Positions 1-12,588 of a stretch of DNA of 64,000 nucleotides are shown in pieces. The stretch comes from Hydractinia symbiolongicarpus (lineage: Eukaryota; Cnidaria; Hydrozoa; Anthoathecata; Hydractiniidae), in the NCBI RefSeq assembly GCF_029227915.1, contig NC_079889.1:6698001-6762000 (forward strand). The letters run 5' to 3'. The translations under genes were made by a program, and so were the position numbers. The notes under the pieces were generated by a model. That model was given only the letters and a program-made list of their open reading frames with translations, had not been told where the DNA came from and made no database searches. Numbering within the stretch: position 1 is the first letter of the stretch; each line of letters opens with the position of its first letter.

Positions 1-67
1 CCAAGAGGTTTTCCTTAGCGCCATGGCCTTACAACACTCTTAACTACGTTCACAGTCCTATAAAGGC
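1..67 (+). repeat. Tail of a monomer left of the first HOR boundary
   Basis: This stretch is in register with 6352-6418 and 12521-12587, which precede the other two copies of the 18-bp deletion. It carries GAGGTTTTCCTTAG where those carry TCATTTTCATTAG. The monomer preceding the first long HOR copy is therefore a different variant, so either the HOR series begins here or its left neighbour was exchanged. It is cut by the window edge. Confidence 0.75.
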
Positions 68-68
68 A
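67..68 (+). other. 18-bp deletion marking HOR A copy 1
   Basis: After CCTATAAAGGC the sequence continues AGTGTAATAAAGG. The 18 bases that normally carry TGTAATATGGCC and TTTTGC are absent, giving a 164-bp monomer. The deleted segment and its upstream flank both end in GC, a two-base microhomology. The same deletion is seen at 6418/6419 and 12587/12588. Confidence 0.92.
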
Positions 69-3000
69 GTGTAATAAAGGCCTCACACGTAGATCACGTG
101 GTTCCATCTGCCTGCGCAGGTTACCATTGTACTATTTCTTCCAGTCTCAATGCACTACAACGTTCGAAGAGGTTTTCCTTAGCGCTGTGGCCTGACAACA
201 CGCTTAACTACGTGCACAGTCCTATAAAGGCCGTAATATGGTCTTTTGCAGTCTAATAAAGGCCTCACACGTAAATCACGTGGTTTCACCTGCCTGTGCC
301 GGTTACCATTGGACTAGTTGTTCCAGTCTCAATGCGCTACAACGTCCCAAGTCATTTTCATTAGCGCCATCGCCTTAGAACGCTCTTAACTACATGCACA
401 GTCCTATAAAGGCTGTAATATGGCCTTTTGCAGTGTAATAAAGGCCTCACACGTAGATCACGTGGTTCCATCTGCCTGCGCAGGTTACCATTGTACTATT
501 TCTTCCAGTCTCAATGCACTACAACGTTCGAAGAGGTTTTCCTTAGCGCTGTGGCCTGACAACACTCCTAACTACGTTCACAGTCCTATACAGGCTGTAA
601 TATGGCCTTTTGCAGTCTAATAAAGGCCTCACACGTAAATCACGTGGTTCCATCTGCCTGCAAGGTTACCATTGGACTATTCCTTCAAATCTCAATGCAC
701 TACAACGTTTCAAGAAGTTTTCCTTGGTGGCGTGGCCTTACAACACTCTTAACTACGTGCACAGTCCTATAAAGGCAGTAATATGGCCTTTTGCAGTCCA
801 ATAAAGGCCGCAGACGTAAATCACGTGGTTTCAGCTGCCTGCGCAGGTTACCATTGGACTAGTCGTTCCAGTCTCAATGCGCTACAACGTCCCAAGTAGT
901 TTTCATTAGCGCCATTGCCTTATAACACTCTTAACTACGTTCACAGTCCTATAAAGGCTGTAATATAGCATTTTGCAGTCTAATAAAGGCCTCACACGTA
1001 GATCACGTGGTTCCATCTGCCTGCGCAGGTTACCATTGGACTAGTTGTTCCAGTCTCAATGCACTACAACGTCCCAAGTCATTTTCATTAGCGCCGTCGA
1101 CTTAGAACGCGCTTAACTAAGTGCACAGTCCAATAAAGGCTGTAATATGGCCTTTTGCAGTCTAATAAAGGCCTCACACGTAAATCAGGTGGTTTTATCT
1201 GCCTGCGCAGCTTACCATTGGGCTATTCCTTCCAGTCTCTATGCGCTACAACGTTCTAAGTGGTTCTCCTTAGCGCTGTGGCCTTAGAACACTTTTAACT
1301 TCGTGCACAGTGCATTAAAGGCTGTAATATGGCCTTTTGCAGTCTAATAAAGGCTTCACACGTAAATCACGTGGTTTCACCTGCCTGCGCAGATTACCAT
1401 TGGACTAGTTGTTTCAGTCTCAATGCGCTACAACGTCCCAAGTCATTTTCATTAGCGCCATGGGCTTACAACACTCTTAACTACGTTCACAGTCCTATAA
1501 AGGCCGTAATATGGCCTTTTGCAGTCTAATAAAGGCCGCAGACGTAAATCACGCGGTTTCAGCTGCCTGCGCAGCTTACCATTGGACTAGTTGTTCCAGT
1601 CTCAATGCGCTACAACGTCCCAAGTCATTTTCATTAGCGCCATCGCCTTAGAACGCTCTTAACTACGTGCACAGTCCTATAAAGGCTGTAATATGGCCTT
1701 TCGCAGTCTAATAAAGGCCTCACACGTAGATCATGTGGTTCCATCTGCCTGCGCAGGTTACCATTGGACTAGTTGTTTCAATCTCAATGCGCTACAACGT
1801 CCCAAGTCATTTTCATTAGCGCCGTCGACTTAGAACGCGCTTAACTACGTGCACAGTCCTATAAAGGCTGTAATATGGCCTTTTGCAGTCTAATAAAGGC
1901 CTCACACGTAGATCACGTGGTTCCATCTGCCTGCAAAGGTTACCATTTGACTATTCCTTCCAGTCTCAATGCGCTACAACGTCCCAAGTCATTTTCCTTA
2001 GCGCCATCGCCTTACAACACTCTTAACTACGTGCACAGTCCTATAAAGGCCGTAATATGGCCTTTTGCAGTCCAATAAAGGCCGCAGACGTAAATCACGC
2101 GGTTTTAGCTGCCTGCGCAGGTTACCATTGGACAAGTCGTTCCAGTCTCAATGCGCTACAACGTCCCAAGTCGTTTTCATTAGCGCCGTTGCCTTAGAAC
2201 ACTCTTAACTACTTTCACAGTCCTATAAAGGCTGTAATATGGCATTTTGCAGTCTAATAAAGGCCTCACACGTAGATCACAAAGTTCCATCTGCCTGCGC
2301 AGGTTACCATTGGACAAGTCGTTCCAGTCTCAATGCGCTACAACGTCCCAAGTCGTTTTCATTAGCGCCGTTGCCTTAGAACACTCTTAACTACTTTCAC
2401 AGTCCTATAAAGGCTGTAATATGGCCTTTTGCAGTCTAATAAAGGCCTCACACGTAAATCACGTGGCTCCATCTGCCTGCGCAGGTTACCATTGGACTAT
2501 TCTTTCCAGTCTCAATGCGCTACAACGTTCCAAGTCATTTTCCTTAGCGCTGCGGCCTGAGAACGCTCTTAACTATGTGCACAGTCCTATAAAGAATGCA
2601 ATATGGCCTTTTGCAGTCTAATAAAGGCCTCACACGTAAATCACGAGGTTCCATCTGCCTGTGCAGGTTACCATTGGACTATTCCTTCCAGTCTCAATGC
2701 GCTACAACGTCCCAAGTGGTTCTCCTTAGCGCTGTGGCCTTAGAACACTTTTAACTACGTGCACAGTCCATCAAAGGCTGTAATATGGCCTTTTGCAATT
2801 CTAATAAAGGCTTCACAATTAAATCACGTGTTTTCATCTGCCTGCGCAGGTTGCCATTGTACTATTCCATCCAGTCTCACTGCACTACAACGTTCCAAGA
2901 GGTTTTCCTTAGCGCCATGGCCTTACAACACTCTTAACTACGTGCACAGTCCTATAAAGGCTGTAATATGGCCTTTTGCAGTCTAATAAAGGCCTCACAC

Positions 3001-6000
3001 GTAAATCAGGTGGTTCCATCTGCCTGCGCAGCTTACCATTGGACTAGTTGTTCCAGTCTCAATGCGCTACAACGTCCCAAGTCATTTTCATTAGAGCCAT
3101 GGCCTTACAACACTCTTAACTACGTTCAGAGTCCTATAAAGGCCGTAATATGGCCTTTTGCAGTCTAATAAAGGCCGCAGACGAAAATCGCGCGGTTTCA
3201 GCTGCCTGCGCAGCTTACCATTGGACTAGTTGTTCCAGTCTCAATGCGCTACAACGTCCCAAGTCATTTTCATTAGCGCCATCGCCTTAGAACGCTCTTA
3301 ACTACGTGCACAGTCCTATAAAGGCTGTAATATGGCCTTTTGCAGTCTAATAAAGGCCTCACACGTAGATCACGTGGTTCCATCTGCCTGCGCAGGTTAC
3401 CATTGGACTAGTTGTTTCAATCTCAATGCGCTACAACGTCCCAAGTCATTTTCATTAGCGCCGTCGACTTAGAACGCGCTTAACTACGTGCACAGTCCTA
3501 TAAAGGCTGTAATATGGCCTTTTGCAGTCTAATAAAGGCCTCACACGTAGATCACGTGGTTCCATCTGCCTGCAAAGGTTACCATTTGACTATTCCTTCA
3601 AATCTCAATGCACTACAACGTTCCAAGAGGTTTTCCTTGGCGCCGTGGCCTTACAACACTCTTAACTACGTGCACAGTCCTATAAAGGCCGTAATATGGC
3701 CTTTTGCATTCCAATAAAGGCCGCAGACGTAAATCACGCGGTTTCACCTGCCTGTGCAGGTTACCATTGGACTATTCCTTCCAGTCTCAATGCGCTACAA
3801 CGTCCCAAGTCGTTTTCATTAGCGCCGTTGCCTTGGAACACTCTTAACTACGTTCACAGTCCTGTAAAGGCTGTAATATGGCCTTTTGCTGTCTAATAAA
3901 GGCCTCACACGTAAATCACGTGTTTCCATCTGCCTGCGCAGCTTACCATTGTACTATTCTATCCAGTCTCAATGCACTACAACGTTCCAAGAGATTTTCC
4001 TTAGCGCCATGGCCTTACAACACTCTTAACTACGTTCACAGTCCTATAAAGGCCGTAATATGGCCTTTTGCAGTCTAATAAAGGCCGCAGACGTAAATCG
4101 CGCGGTTTCAGCTGCCTGCGCAGCTTACCATTGGACTAGTTGTTCCAGTCTCAATGCGCTACAACGTCTCAAGTCATTTTCATTAGCGCCATCGCCTTAG
4201 AACGGTCTTAACTACGTGCACAGTCCTATAAAGGCTGTAATATGGCCTTTCGCAGTCTAATAAAGGCCTCACACGTAGATCACGTGGTTCCATCTGCCTG
4301 CGCAGGTTACCATTGGACTAGTTGTTTCAATCTCAATGCGCTACAACGTCCCAAGTCATTTTCATTAGCGCCGTCGACTTAGAAAGCGCTTAGCTACGTG
4401 CACAGTCCTATAAAGGCTGTAATATGGCCTTTTGCAGTCTAATAAAGGCCTCACACGTAGATCACGTGGTTCCATCTGCCTGCAAAGGTTACCATTTGAC
4501 TATTCCTTCAAATCTCAATGCACTACAACGTTCCAAGAGGTTTTCCTTGGCGCCGTGGCCTTACAACACTCTTAACTACGTGCACAGTCCTATAAAGGCC
4601 GTAATATGGCGTTTTGCAGTCCAATAAAGGCCGCAGACGTAAATCACGTGGTTTCACCTGCCTGTGCAGGTTGCCATTGGACTATTCCTTCCAGTCTCAA
4701 TGCGCTACAACGTCCCAAGTCGTTTTCATTAGCGCCGTTGCCTTGGAACACTCTTAACTACGTTCACAGTCCTGTAAAGGCTGTAATATGGCCTTTTGCA
4801 GTCTAATAAAGGCCTCACACGTAAATCACGTGTTTCCATCTGCCTGCGCAGCTTACCATTGTACTATTCTATCCAGTCTCAATGCACTACAACGTTCCAA
4901 GAGATTTTCCTTAGCGCCATGGCCTTACAACACTCTTAACTACGTGCACAGTCCTATAATGGCTGTAATATGGCATTTTGCAGTCTAATAAAGGCATCAC
5001 ACGTAGATCACGTGTTTCCATCTGCCTGTGCAGGTTACCATTGTACTATTCCATCCAGTCTCACTGCACTACAACGTTCCAAGAGGTTTTCCTTAGCGCC
5101 ATGGCCTTACAACACTCTTAACTACGTGCACAGTCCTATAATGGCTGTAATATGGCCTTATGCAGTCTAATAAAGGCTTCACAATTAAATCACGCGGATT
5201 CAGCTGCCTGCGCAGGTTACCATTGTACTAGTCGTTCCAGTCTCAATGCGCTACAACGTCCCAAGTCGTTTTTATTAGCGCCGTTGCTTTAGAACACTCT
5301 TAACTACGTTCACAGTCCTATAAAGGCTGTAATATGGCCTTTTGCAGTGTAATAAAGGCCTCACACGTAGATCACGTGGTTCCATCTGCCTGCGCAGGTT
5401 ACCATTGTACTATTTCTTCCAGTCTCAATGCACTACAAAGTTTGAAGAGGTTTTCCTTAGCGCTGTGGCCTGACAACACTCCTAACTACGTTCACAGTCC
5501 TATACAGGCTGTAATATGGCCTTTTGCAGTCTAATAAAGGCCTCACACGTAAATCACGTGGTTCCATCTGCCTGCAAGGTTACCATTGGACTATTCCTTC
5601 AAATCTCAATGCACTACAACGTTTCAAGAAGTTTTCCTTGGTGGCGTGGCCTTACAACACTCTTAACTACGTGCACAGTCCTATAAAGGCCGTAATATGG
5701 CCTTTTGCAGTCCAATAAAGGCCGCAGACGTAAATCACGTGGTTTCAGCTGCCTGCGCAGGTTACCATTGGACTAGTCGTTCCAGTCTCAATGCGCTACA
5801 ACGTCCCAAGTAGTTTTAATTAGCGCCGTTGCCTTATAACACTCTTAACTACGTTCACAGTCCTATAAAGGCTGTAATATAGCATTTTGCAGTCTAATAA
5901 AGGCCTCACACGTAGATCACGTGGTTCCATCTCCCTGCGCAGGTTACAATTGGACTAGTTGTTCCAGTCTCAATGCGCTACAACGTCTCAAGTCATTTTC

Positions 6001-6418
6001 ATTAGCGCCGTCGACTTAGAACGCGCTTAACTAAGTGCACAGTCCAATAAAGGCTGTAATATGGCCTTTTGCAGTCTAATAAAGGCCTCACACGTAAATC
6101 AGGTGGTTTCATCTGCCTGCGCAGCTTACCATTGGGCTATTCCTTCCAGTCTCTATGCGCTACAACGTTCAAAGTGGTTCTCCTTAGCGCTGTGGCCTTA
6201 GAACACTTTTAACTGCGTGCACAGTGCATTAAAGGCTGTAATATGGCCTTTTGCAGTCTAATAAAGGCTTCACACGTAAATCACGTGGTTTCACCTGCCT
6301 GCGCAGATTACCATTGGACTAGTTGTTTCAGTCTCAATGCGCTACAACGTCCCAAGTCATTTTCATTAGCGCCATGGCCTTACAACACTCTTAACTACGT
6401 TCACAGTCCTATAAAGGC
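68..6418 (+). repeat. Long HOR A, copy 1 (35 monomers, 6351 bp)
   Basis: The unit runs from one 18-bp-deletion junction to the next. Its variant order is repeated 6351 bp later: landmark monomers at 420, 1329, 2421, 2968, 3696, 4424 and 4788 have partners at 6771, 7680, 8772, 9319, 10047, 10775 and 11139. The length equals 35 x 182 minus 19, which the visible indels explain: 1 bp lost near 661 and 5574 (CTGCAAGG), 1 bp gained near 2797 (GCAATTCT) and 18 bp lost at the boundary. Relative to copies 2 and 3, one monomer is missing between about 4957 and 4975, where ATAATGGCTG runs straight into GGCATTTTGC. A 5-monomer internal repeat is also visible (3332-4241 against 4242-5151). Confidence 0.92.
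2314..2400 (+). other. Probable gene-conversion tract in HOR A copy 1
   Basis: From GGACAAGTCG to CTACTTTCACAG the sequence equals the preceding monomer (about 2130-2218). The aligned monomers in copies 2 and 3 (about 8660-8750 and 14830-14920) instead carry GGACTAGTTG, ATGCTCTACAACG, TTTTCACTAGCG and GTCGACTTAG. Flanking sequence remains in register with those copies, so a patch of about 90 bp was overwritten without length change. Confidence 0.8.
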
Positions 6419-6419
6419 G
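6418..6419 (+). other. 18-bp deletion marking HOR A copy 2
   Basis: Same deletion as at 67/68, 6351 bp downstream. The flank here is AAAGGCGGTGTAATAAAGG, one substitution from the first. Being shared, the deletion predates amplification of the long unit. Confidence 0.92.
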
Positions 6420-9400
6420 GTGTAATAAAGGCCTCACACGTAGATCACGTGGTTCCATCTGCCTGCGCAGGTTACCCATGTACTATTTCTTCCAGTCTCA
6501 ATGCACTACAACGTTCGAAGAGGTTTTCCTTAGCGCTGTGGCCTGACAACACGCTTAACTACGTGCACAGTCCTATAAAGGCCGTAATATGGTCTTTTGC
6601 AGTCTAATAAAGGCCTCACACGTAAATCACGTGGTTTCACCTGCCTGTGCCGGTTACCATTGGACTAGTTGTTCCAGTCTCAATGCGCTACAACGTCCCA
6701 AGTCATTTTCATTAGCGCCATCGCCTTAGAACGCTCTTAACTACATGCACAGTCCTATAAAGGCTGTAATATGGCCTTTTGCAGTGTAATAAAGGCCTCA
6801 CACGTAGATCACGTGGTTCCATCTGCCTGCGCAGGTTACCATTGTACTATTTCTTCCAGTCTCAATGCACTACAACGTTCGAAGAGATTTTCCTTAGCGC
6901 TGTGGCCTGACAACACTCCTAACTACGTTCACAGTCCTATACAGGCTGTAATATGGCCTTTTGCAGTCTAATAAAGGCCTCACACGTAAATCACGTGGTT
7001 CCATCTGCCTGCAAGGTTACCATTGGACTATTCCTTCAAATCTCAATGCACTACAACGTTTCAAGAAGTTTTCCTTGGTGGCGTGGCCTTACAACACTCT
7101 TAACTACGTGCACAGTCCTATAAAGGCAGTAATATGGCCTTTTGCAGTCCAATAAAGGCCGCAGACGTAAATCACGTGGTTTCAGCTGCCTGCGCAGGTT
7201 ACCATTGGACTAGTCGTTCCAGTCTCAATGCGCTACAACGTCCCAAGTAGTTTTCATTAGCGCCATTGCCTTATAACACTCTTAACTACGTTCACAGTCC
7301 TATAAAGGCTGTAATATAGCATTTTGCAGTCTAATAAAGGCCTCACACGTAGATCACGTGGTTCCATCTGCCTGCGCAGGTTACCATTGGACTAGTTGTT
7401 CCAGTCTCAATGCGCTACAACGTCCCAAGTCATTTTCATTAGCGCCGTCGACTTAGAACGCGCTTAACTAAGTGCACAGTCCAATAAAGGCTGTAATATG
7501 GCCTTTTGCAGTCTAATAAAGGCCTCACACGTAAATCAGGTGGTTTTATCTGCCTGCGCAGCTTACCATTGGGCTATTCCTTCCAGTCTCTATGCGCTAC
7601 AACGTTCAAAGTGGTTCTCCTTAGCGCTGTGGCCTTAGAACACTTTTAACTTCGTGCACAGTGCATTAAAGGCTGTAATATGGCCTTTTGCAGTCTAATA
7701 AAGGCTTCACACGTAAATCACGTGGTTTCACCTGCCTGCGCAGATTACCATTGGACTAGTTGTTTCAGTCTCAATGCGCTACAACGTCCCAAGTCATTTT
7801 CATTAGCGCCATGGGCTTACAACACTCTTAACTACGTTCACAGTCCTATAAAGGCCGTAATATGGCCTTTTGCAGTCTAATAAAGGCCGCAGACGTAAAT
7901 CACGCGGTTTCAGCTGCCTGCGCAGCTTACCATTGGACTAGTTGTTCCAGTCTCAATGCGCTACAACGTCCCAAGTCATTTTCATTAGCGCCATCGCCTT
8001 AGAACGCTCTTAACTACGTGCACAGTCCTATAAAGGCTGTAATATGGCCTTTCGCAGTCTAATAAAGGCCTCACACGTAGATCATGTGGTTCCATCTGCC
8101 TGCGCAGGTTACCATTGGACTAGTTGTTTCAATCTCAATGCGCTACAACGTCCCAAGTCATTTTCATTAGCGCCGTCGACTTAGAACGCGCTTAACTTCG
8201 TGCACAGTCCTATAAAGGCTGTAATATGGCCTTTTGCAGTCTAATAAAGGCCTCACACGTAGATCACGTGGTTCCATCTGCCTGCAAAGGTTACCATTTG
8301 ACTATTCCTTCCAGTCTCAATGCGCTACAACGTCCCAAGTCATTTTCCTGAGCGCCATGGCCTTACAACACTCTTAACTACGTGCACAGTCCTATAAAGG
8401 CCGTAATATGGCCTTTTGCAGTCCAATAAAGGCCGCAGACGTAAATCACGCGGTTTTAGCTGCCTGCGCAGGTTACCATTGGACAAGTCGTTCCAGTCTC
8501 AATGCGCTACAACGTCCCAAGTCGTTTTCATTAGCGCCGTTGCCTTAGAACACTCTTAACTACTTTCACAGTCCTATAAAGGCTGTAATATGGCATTTTG
8601 CAGTCTAATAAAGGCCTCACACGTAGATCACAAAGGTCCATCTGCCTGCGCAGGTTACCATTGGACTAGTTGTTCCAGTCTCAATGCTCTACAACGTCCC
8701 AAGTCATTTTCACTAGCGCCGTCGACTTAGAACGCTCTTAACTACGTGCACAGTCCTATAAAGGCTGTAATATGGCCTTTTGCAGTCTAATAAAGGCCTC
8801 ACACGTAAATCACGTGGCTCCATCTGCCTGCGCAGGTTACCATTGGACTATTCTTTCCAGTCTCAATGCGCTACAACGTTCCAAGTCATTTTCCTTAGCG
8901 CTGCGGCCTGAGAACGCTCTTAACTATGTGCACAGTCCTATAAAGAATGCAATATGGCCTTTTGCAGTCTAATAAAGGCCTCACACGTAAATCACGAGGT
9001 TCCATCTGCCTGTGCAGGTTACCATTGGACTATTCCTTCCAGTCTCAATGCGCTACAACGTCCCAAGTGGTTCTCCTTAGCGCTGTGGCCTTAGAACACT
9101 CTTAACTACGTGCACAGTCCATCAAAGGCTGTAATATGGCCTTTTGCAATTCTAATAAAGGCTTCACAATTAAATCACGTGTTTTCATCTGCCTGCGCAG
9201 GTTGCCATTGTACTATTCCATCCAGTCTCACTGCACTACAACGTTCCAAGAGGTTTTCCTTAGCGCCATGGCCTTACAACACTCTTAACTACGTGCACAG
9301 TCCTATAAAGGCTGTAATATGGCCTTTTGCAGTCTAATAAAGGCCTCACACGTAAATCAGGTGGTTCCATCTGCCTGCGCAGCTTACCATTGGACTAGTT

Positions 9401-12400
9401 GTTCCAGTCTCAATGCGCTACAACGTCCCAAGTCATTTTCATTAGAGCCATGGCCTTACAACACTCTTAACTACGTTCAGAGTCCTATAAAGGCCGTAAT
9501 ATGGCCTTTTGCAGTCTAATAAAGGCCGCAGACGAAAATCGCGCGGTTTCAGCTGCCTGCGCAGCTTACCATTGGACTAGTTGTTCCAGTCTCAATGCGC
9601 TACAACGTCCCAAGTCATTTTCATTAGCGCCATCGCCTTAGAACGCTCTTAACTACGTGCACAGTCCTATAAAGGCTGTAATATGGCCTTTCGCAGTCTA
9701 ATAAAGGCCTCACACGTAGATCACGTGGTTCCATCTGCCTGCGCAGGTTACCATTGGACTAGTTGTTTCAATCTCAATGCGCTACAACGTCCCAAGTCAT
9801 TTTCATTAGCGCCGTCGACTTAGAACGCGCTTACCTACGTGCACAGTCCTATAAAGGCTGTAATATGGCCTTTTGCAGTCTAATAAAGGCCTCACACGTA
9901 GATCACGTGGTTCCATCTGCCTGCAAAGGTTACCATTTGACTATTCCTTCAAATCTCAATGCACTACAACGTTCCAAGAGGTTTTCCTTGGCGCCGTGAC
10001 CTTACAACACTCTTAACTACGTGCACAGTCCTATAAAGGCCGTATTATGGCCTTTTGCATTCCAATAAAGGCCGCAGACGTAAATCACGCGGTTTCACCT
10101 GCCTGTGCAGGTTACCATTGGACTATTCCTTCCAGTCTCAATGCGCTACAACGTCCCAAGTCGTTTTCATTAGCGCCGTTGCCTTGGAACACTCTTAACT
10201 ACGTTCACAGTCCTGTAAAGGCTGTAATATGGCCTTTTGCTGTCTAATAAAGGCCTCACACGTAAATCACGTGTTTCCATCTGCCTGCGCAGCTTACCAT
10301 TGTACTATTCTATCCAGTCTCAATGCACTACAACGTTCCAAGAGATTTTCCTTAGCGCCATGGCCTTACAACACTCTTAACTACGTTCACAGTCCTATAA
10401 AGGCCGTAATATGGCCTTTTGCAGTCTAATAAAGGCCGCAGACGTAAATCGCGCGGTTTCAGCTGCCTGCGCAGCTTACCATTGGACTAGTTGTTCCAGT
10501 CTCAATGCGCTACAACGTCTCAAGTCATTTTCATTAGCGCCATCGCCTTAGAACGGTCTTAACTACGTGCACAGTCCTATAAAGGCTGTAATATGGCCTT
10601 TCGCAGTCTAATAAAGGCCTCACACGTAGATCACGTGGTTCCATCTGCCTGCGCAGGTTACCATTGGACTAGTTGTTTCAATCTCAATGCGCTACAACGT
10701 CCCAAGTCATTTTCATTAGCGCCGTCGACTTAGAACGCGCTTAGCTATGTGCACAGTCCTATAAAGGCTGTAATATGGCCTTTTGCAGTCTAATAAAGGC
10801 CTCACACGTAGATCACGTGGTTCCATCTGCCTGCAAAGGTTACCATTTGACTATTCCTTCAAATCTCAATGCACTACAACGTTCCAAGAGGTTTTCCTTG
10901 GCGCCGTGGCCTTACAACACTCTTAACTACGTGCACAGTCCTATAAAGGCCGTAATATGGCGTTTTGCAGTCCAATAAAGGCCGCAGACGTAAATCACGT
11001 GGTTTCACCTGCCTGTGCAGGTTACCATTGGACTATTCCTTCCAGTCTCAATGCGCTACAACGTCCCAAGTCGTTTTCATTAGCGCGGTTGCCTTGGAAC
11101 ACTCTTAACTACGTTCACAGTCCTGTAAAGGCTGTAATATGGCCTTTTGCAGTCTAATAAAGGCCTCACACGTAAATCACGTGTTTCCATCTGCCTGCGC
11201 AGCTTACCATTGTACTATTCTATCCAGTCTCAATGCACTACAACGTTCCAAGAGATTTTCCTTAGCGCCATGGCCTTACAACACTCTTAACTACGTGCAC
11301 AGTCCTATAATGGCTGTAATATGGCCTTTTGCAGTCTAATAAAGGCTTCACAATTAAATCACGTGTTTTCACCTACCTGCACAGGTTACCATTGGACTAT
11401 TCCTTTCAGTCTCAATGCACTACAACGTTCCAAGAGGTTTTCCTTAGCGCCATGGCCTTACAACACTCTTAACTACGTGCACAGTCCTATAAAGGCTGTA
11501 ATATGGCATTTTGCAGTCTAATAAAGGCATCACACGTAGATCACGTGGTTCCATCTGCCTGCGCAGGTTACCATTGTACTATTTCTTCCAGTCTCAATGC
11601 ACTACAAAGTTTGAAGAGGTTTTCCTTAGCGCTGTGGCCTGACAACACTCCTAACTACGTTCACAGTCATATACAGGCTGTAATATGGCCTTTTGCAGTC
11701 TAATAAAGGCCTCACACGTAAATCACGTGGTTCCATCTGCCTGCAAGGTTACCATTGGACTATTCCTTCAAATCTCAATGCACTACAACGTTTCAAGAAG
11801 TTTTCCTTGGTGGCGTGGCCTTACAACACTCTTAACTACGTGCACAGTCCTATAAAGGCCGTAATATGGCCTTTTGCAGTCCAATAAAGGCCGCAGACGT
11901 AAATCACGTGGTTTCAGCTGCCTGCGCAGGTTACCATTGGACTAGTCGTTCCAGTCTCAATGCGCTACAACGTCCCAAGTAGTTTTCATTAGCGCCGTTG
12001 CCTTATAACACTCTTAACTACGTTCACAGTCCTATAAAGGCTGTAATATAGCATTTTGCAGTCTAATAAAGGCCTCACACGTAGATCACGTGGTTCCATC
12101 TCCCTGCGCAGGTTACCATTGGACTAGTTGTTCCAGTCTCAATGCGCTACAACGTCTCAAGTCATTTTCATTAGCGCCGTCGACTTAGAACGCGCTTAAC
12201 TAAGTGCACAGTCCAATAAAGGCTGTAATATGGCCTTTTGCAGTCTAATAAAGGCCTCACACGTAAATCAGGTGGTTTCATCTGCCTGCGCAGCTTACCA
12301 TTGGGCTATTCCTTCCAGTCTCTATGCGCTACAACGTTCAAAGTGGTTCTCCTTAGCGCTGTGGCCTTAGAACACTTTTAACTGCGTGCACAGTGCATTA

Positions 12401-12587
12401 AAGGCTGTAATATGGCCTTTTGCAGTCTAATAAAGGCTTCACACGTAAATCACGTGGTTTCACCTGCCTGCGCAGATTACCATTGGACTAGTTGTTTCAG
12501 TCTCAATGCGCTACAACGTCCCAAGTCATTTTCATTAGCGCCATGGCCTTACAACACTCTTAACTACGTTCACAGTCCTATAAAGGC
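6419..12587 (+). repeat. Long HOR A, copy 2 (34 monomers, 6169 bp)
   Basis: The same succession of variants as copy 1 is bounded by the same 18-bp deletion. The length is 34 x 182 minus 19. Compared with copy 1 it keeps the monomer starting at 11321 but lacks two that copy 1 has at 4970 and 5152. The fusion lies in 11521-11546, where AAAGGCATCACACG (left parent) runs into the CACGTGGTTCC version (right parent). Copy 3 repeats it at 6169 bp: 7680, 8772, 9319, 10229 and 11321 match 13849, 14941, 15488, 16398 and 17490. Line by line I saw only about ten substitutions over about 4.9 kb between copies 2 and 3. Confidence 0.92.
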
Positions 12588-12588
12588 G
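12587..12588 (+). other. 18-bp deletion marking HOR A copy 3
   Basis: Same deletion and flank (AAAGGCGGTG) as at 6418/6419, exactly 6169 bp downstream. It is also followed by the TTACCCATGTAC variant shared only with copy 2. Confidence 0.92.
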
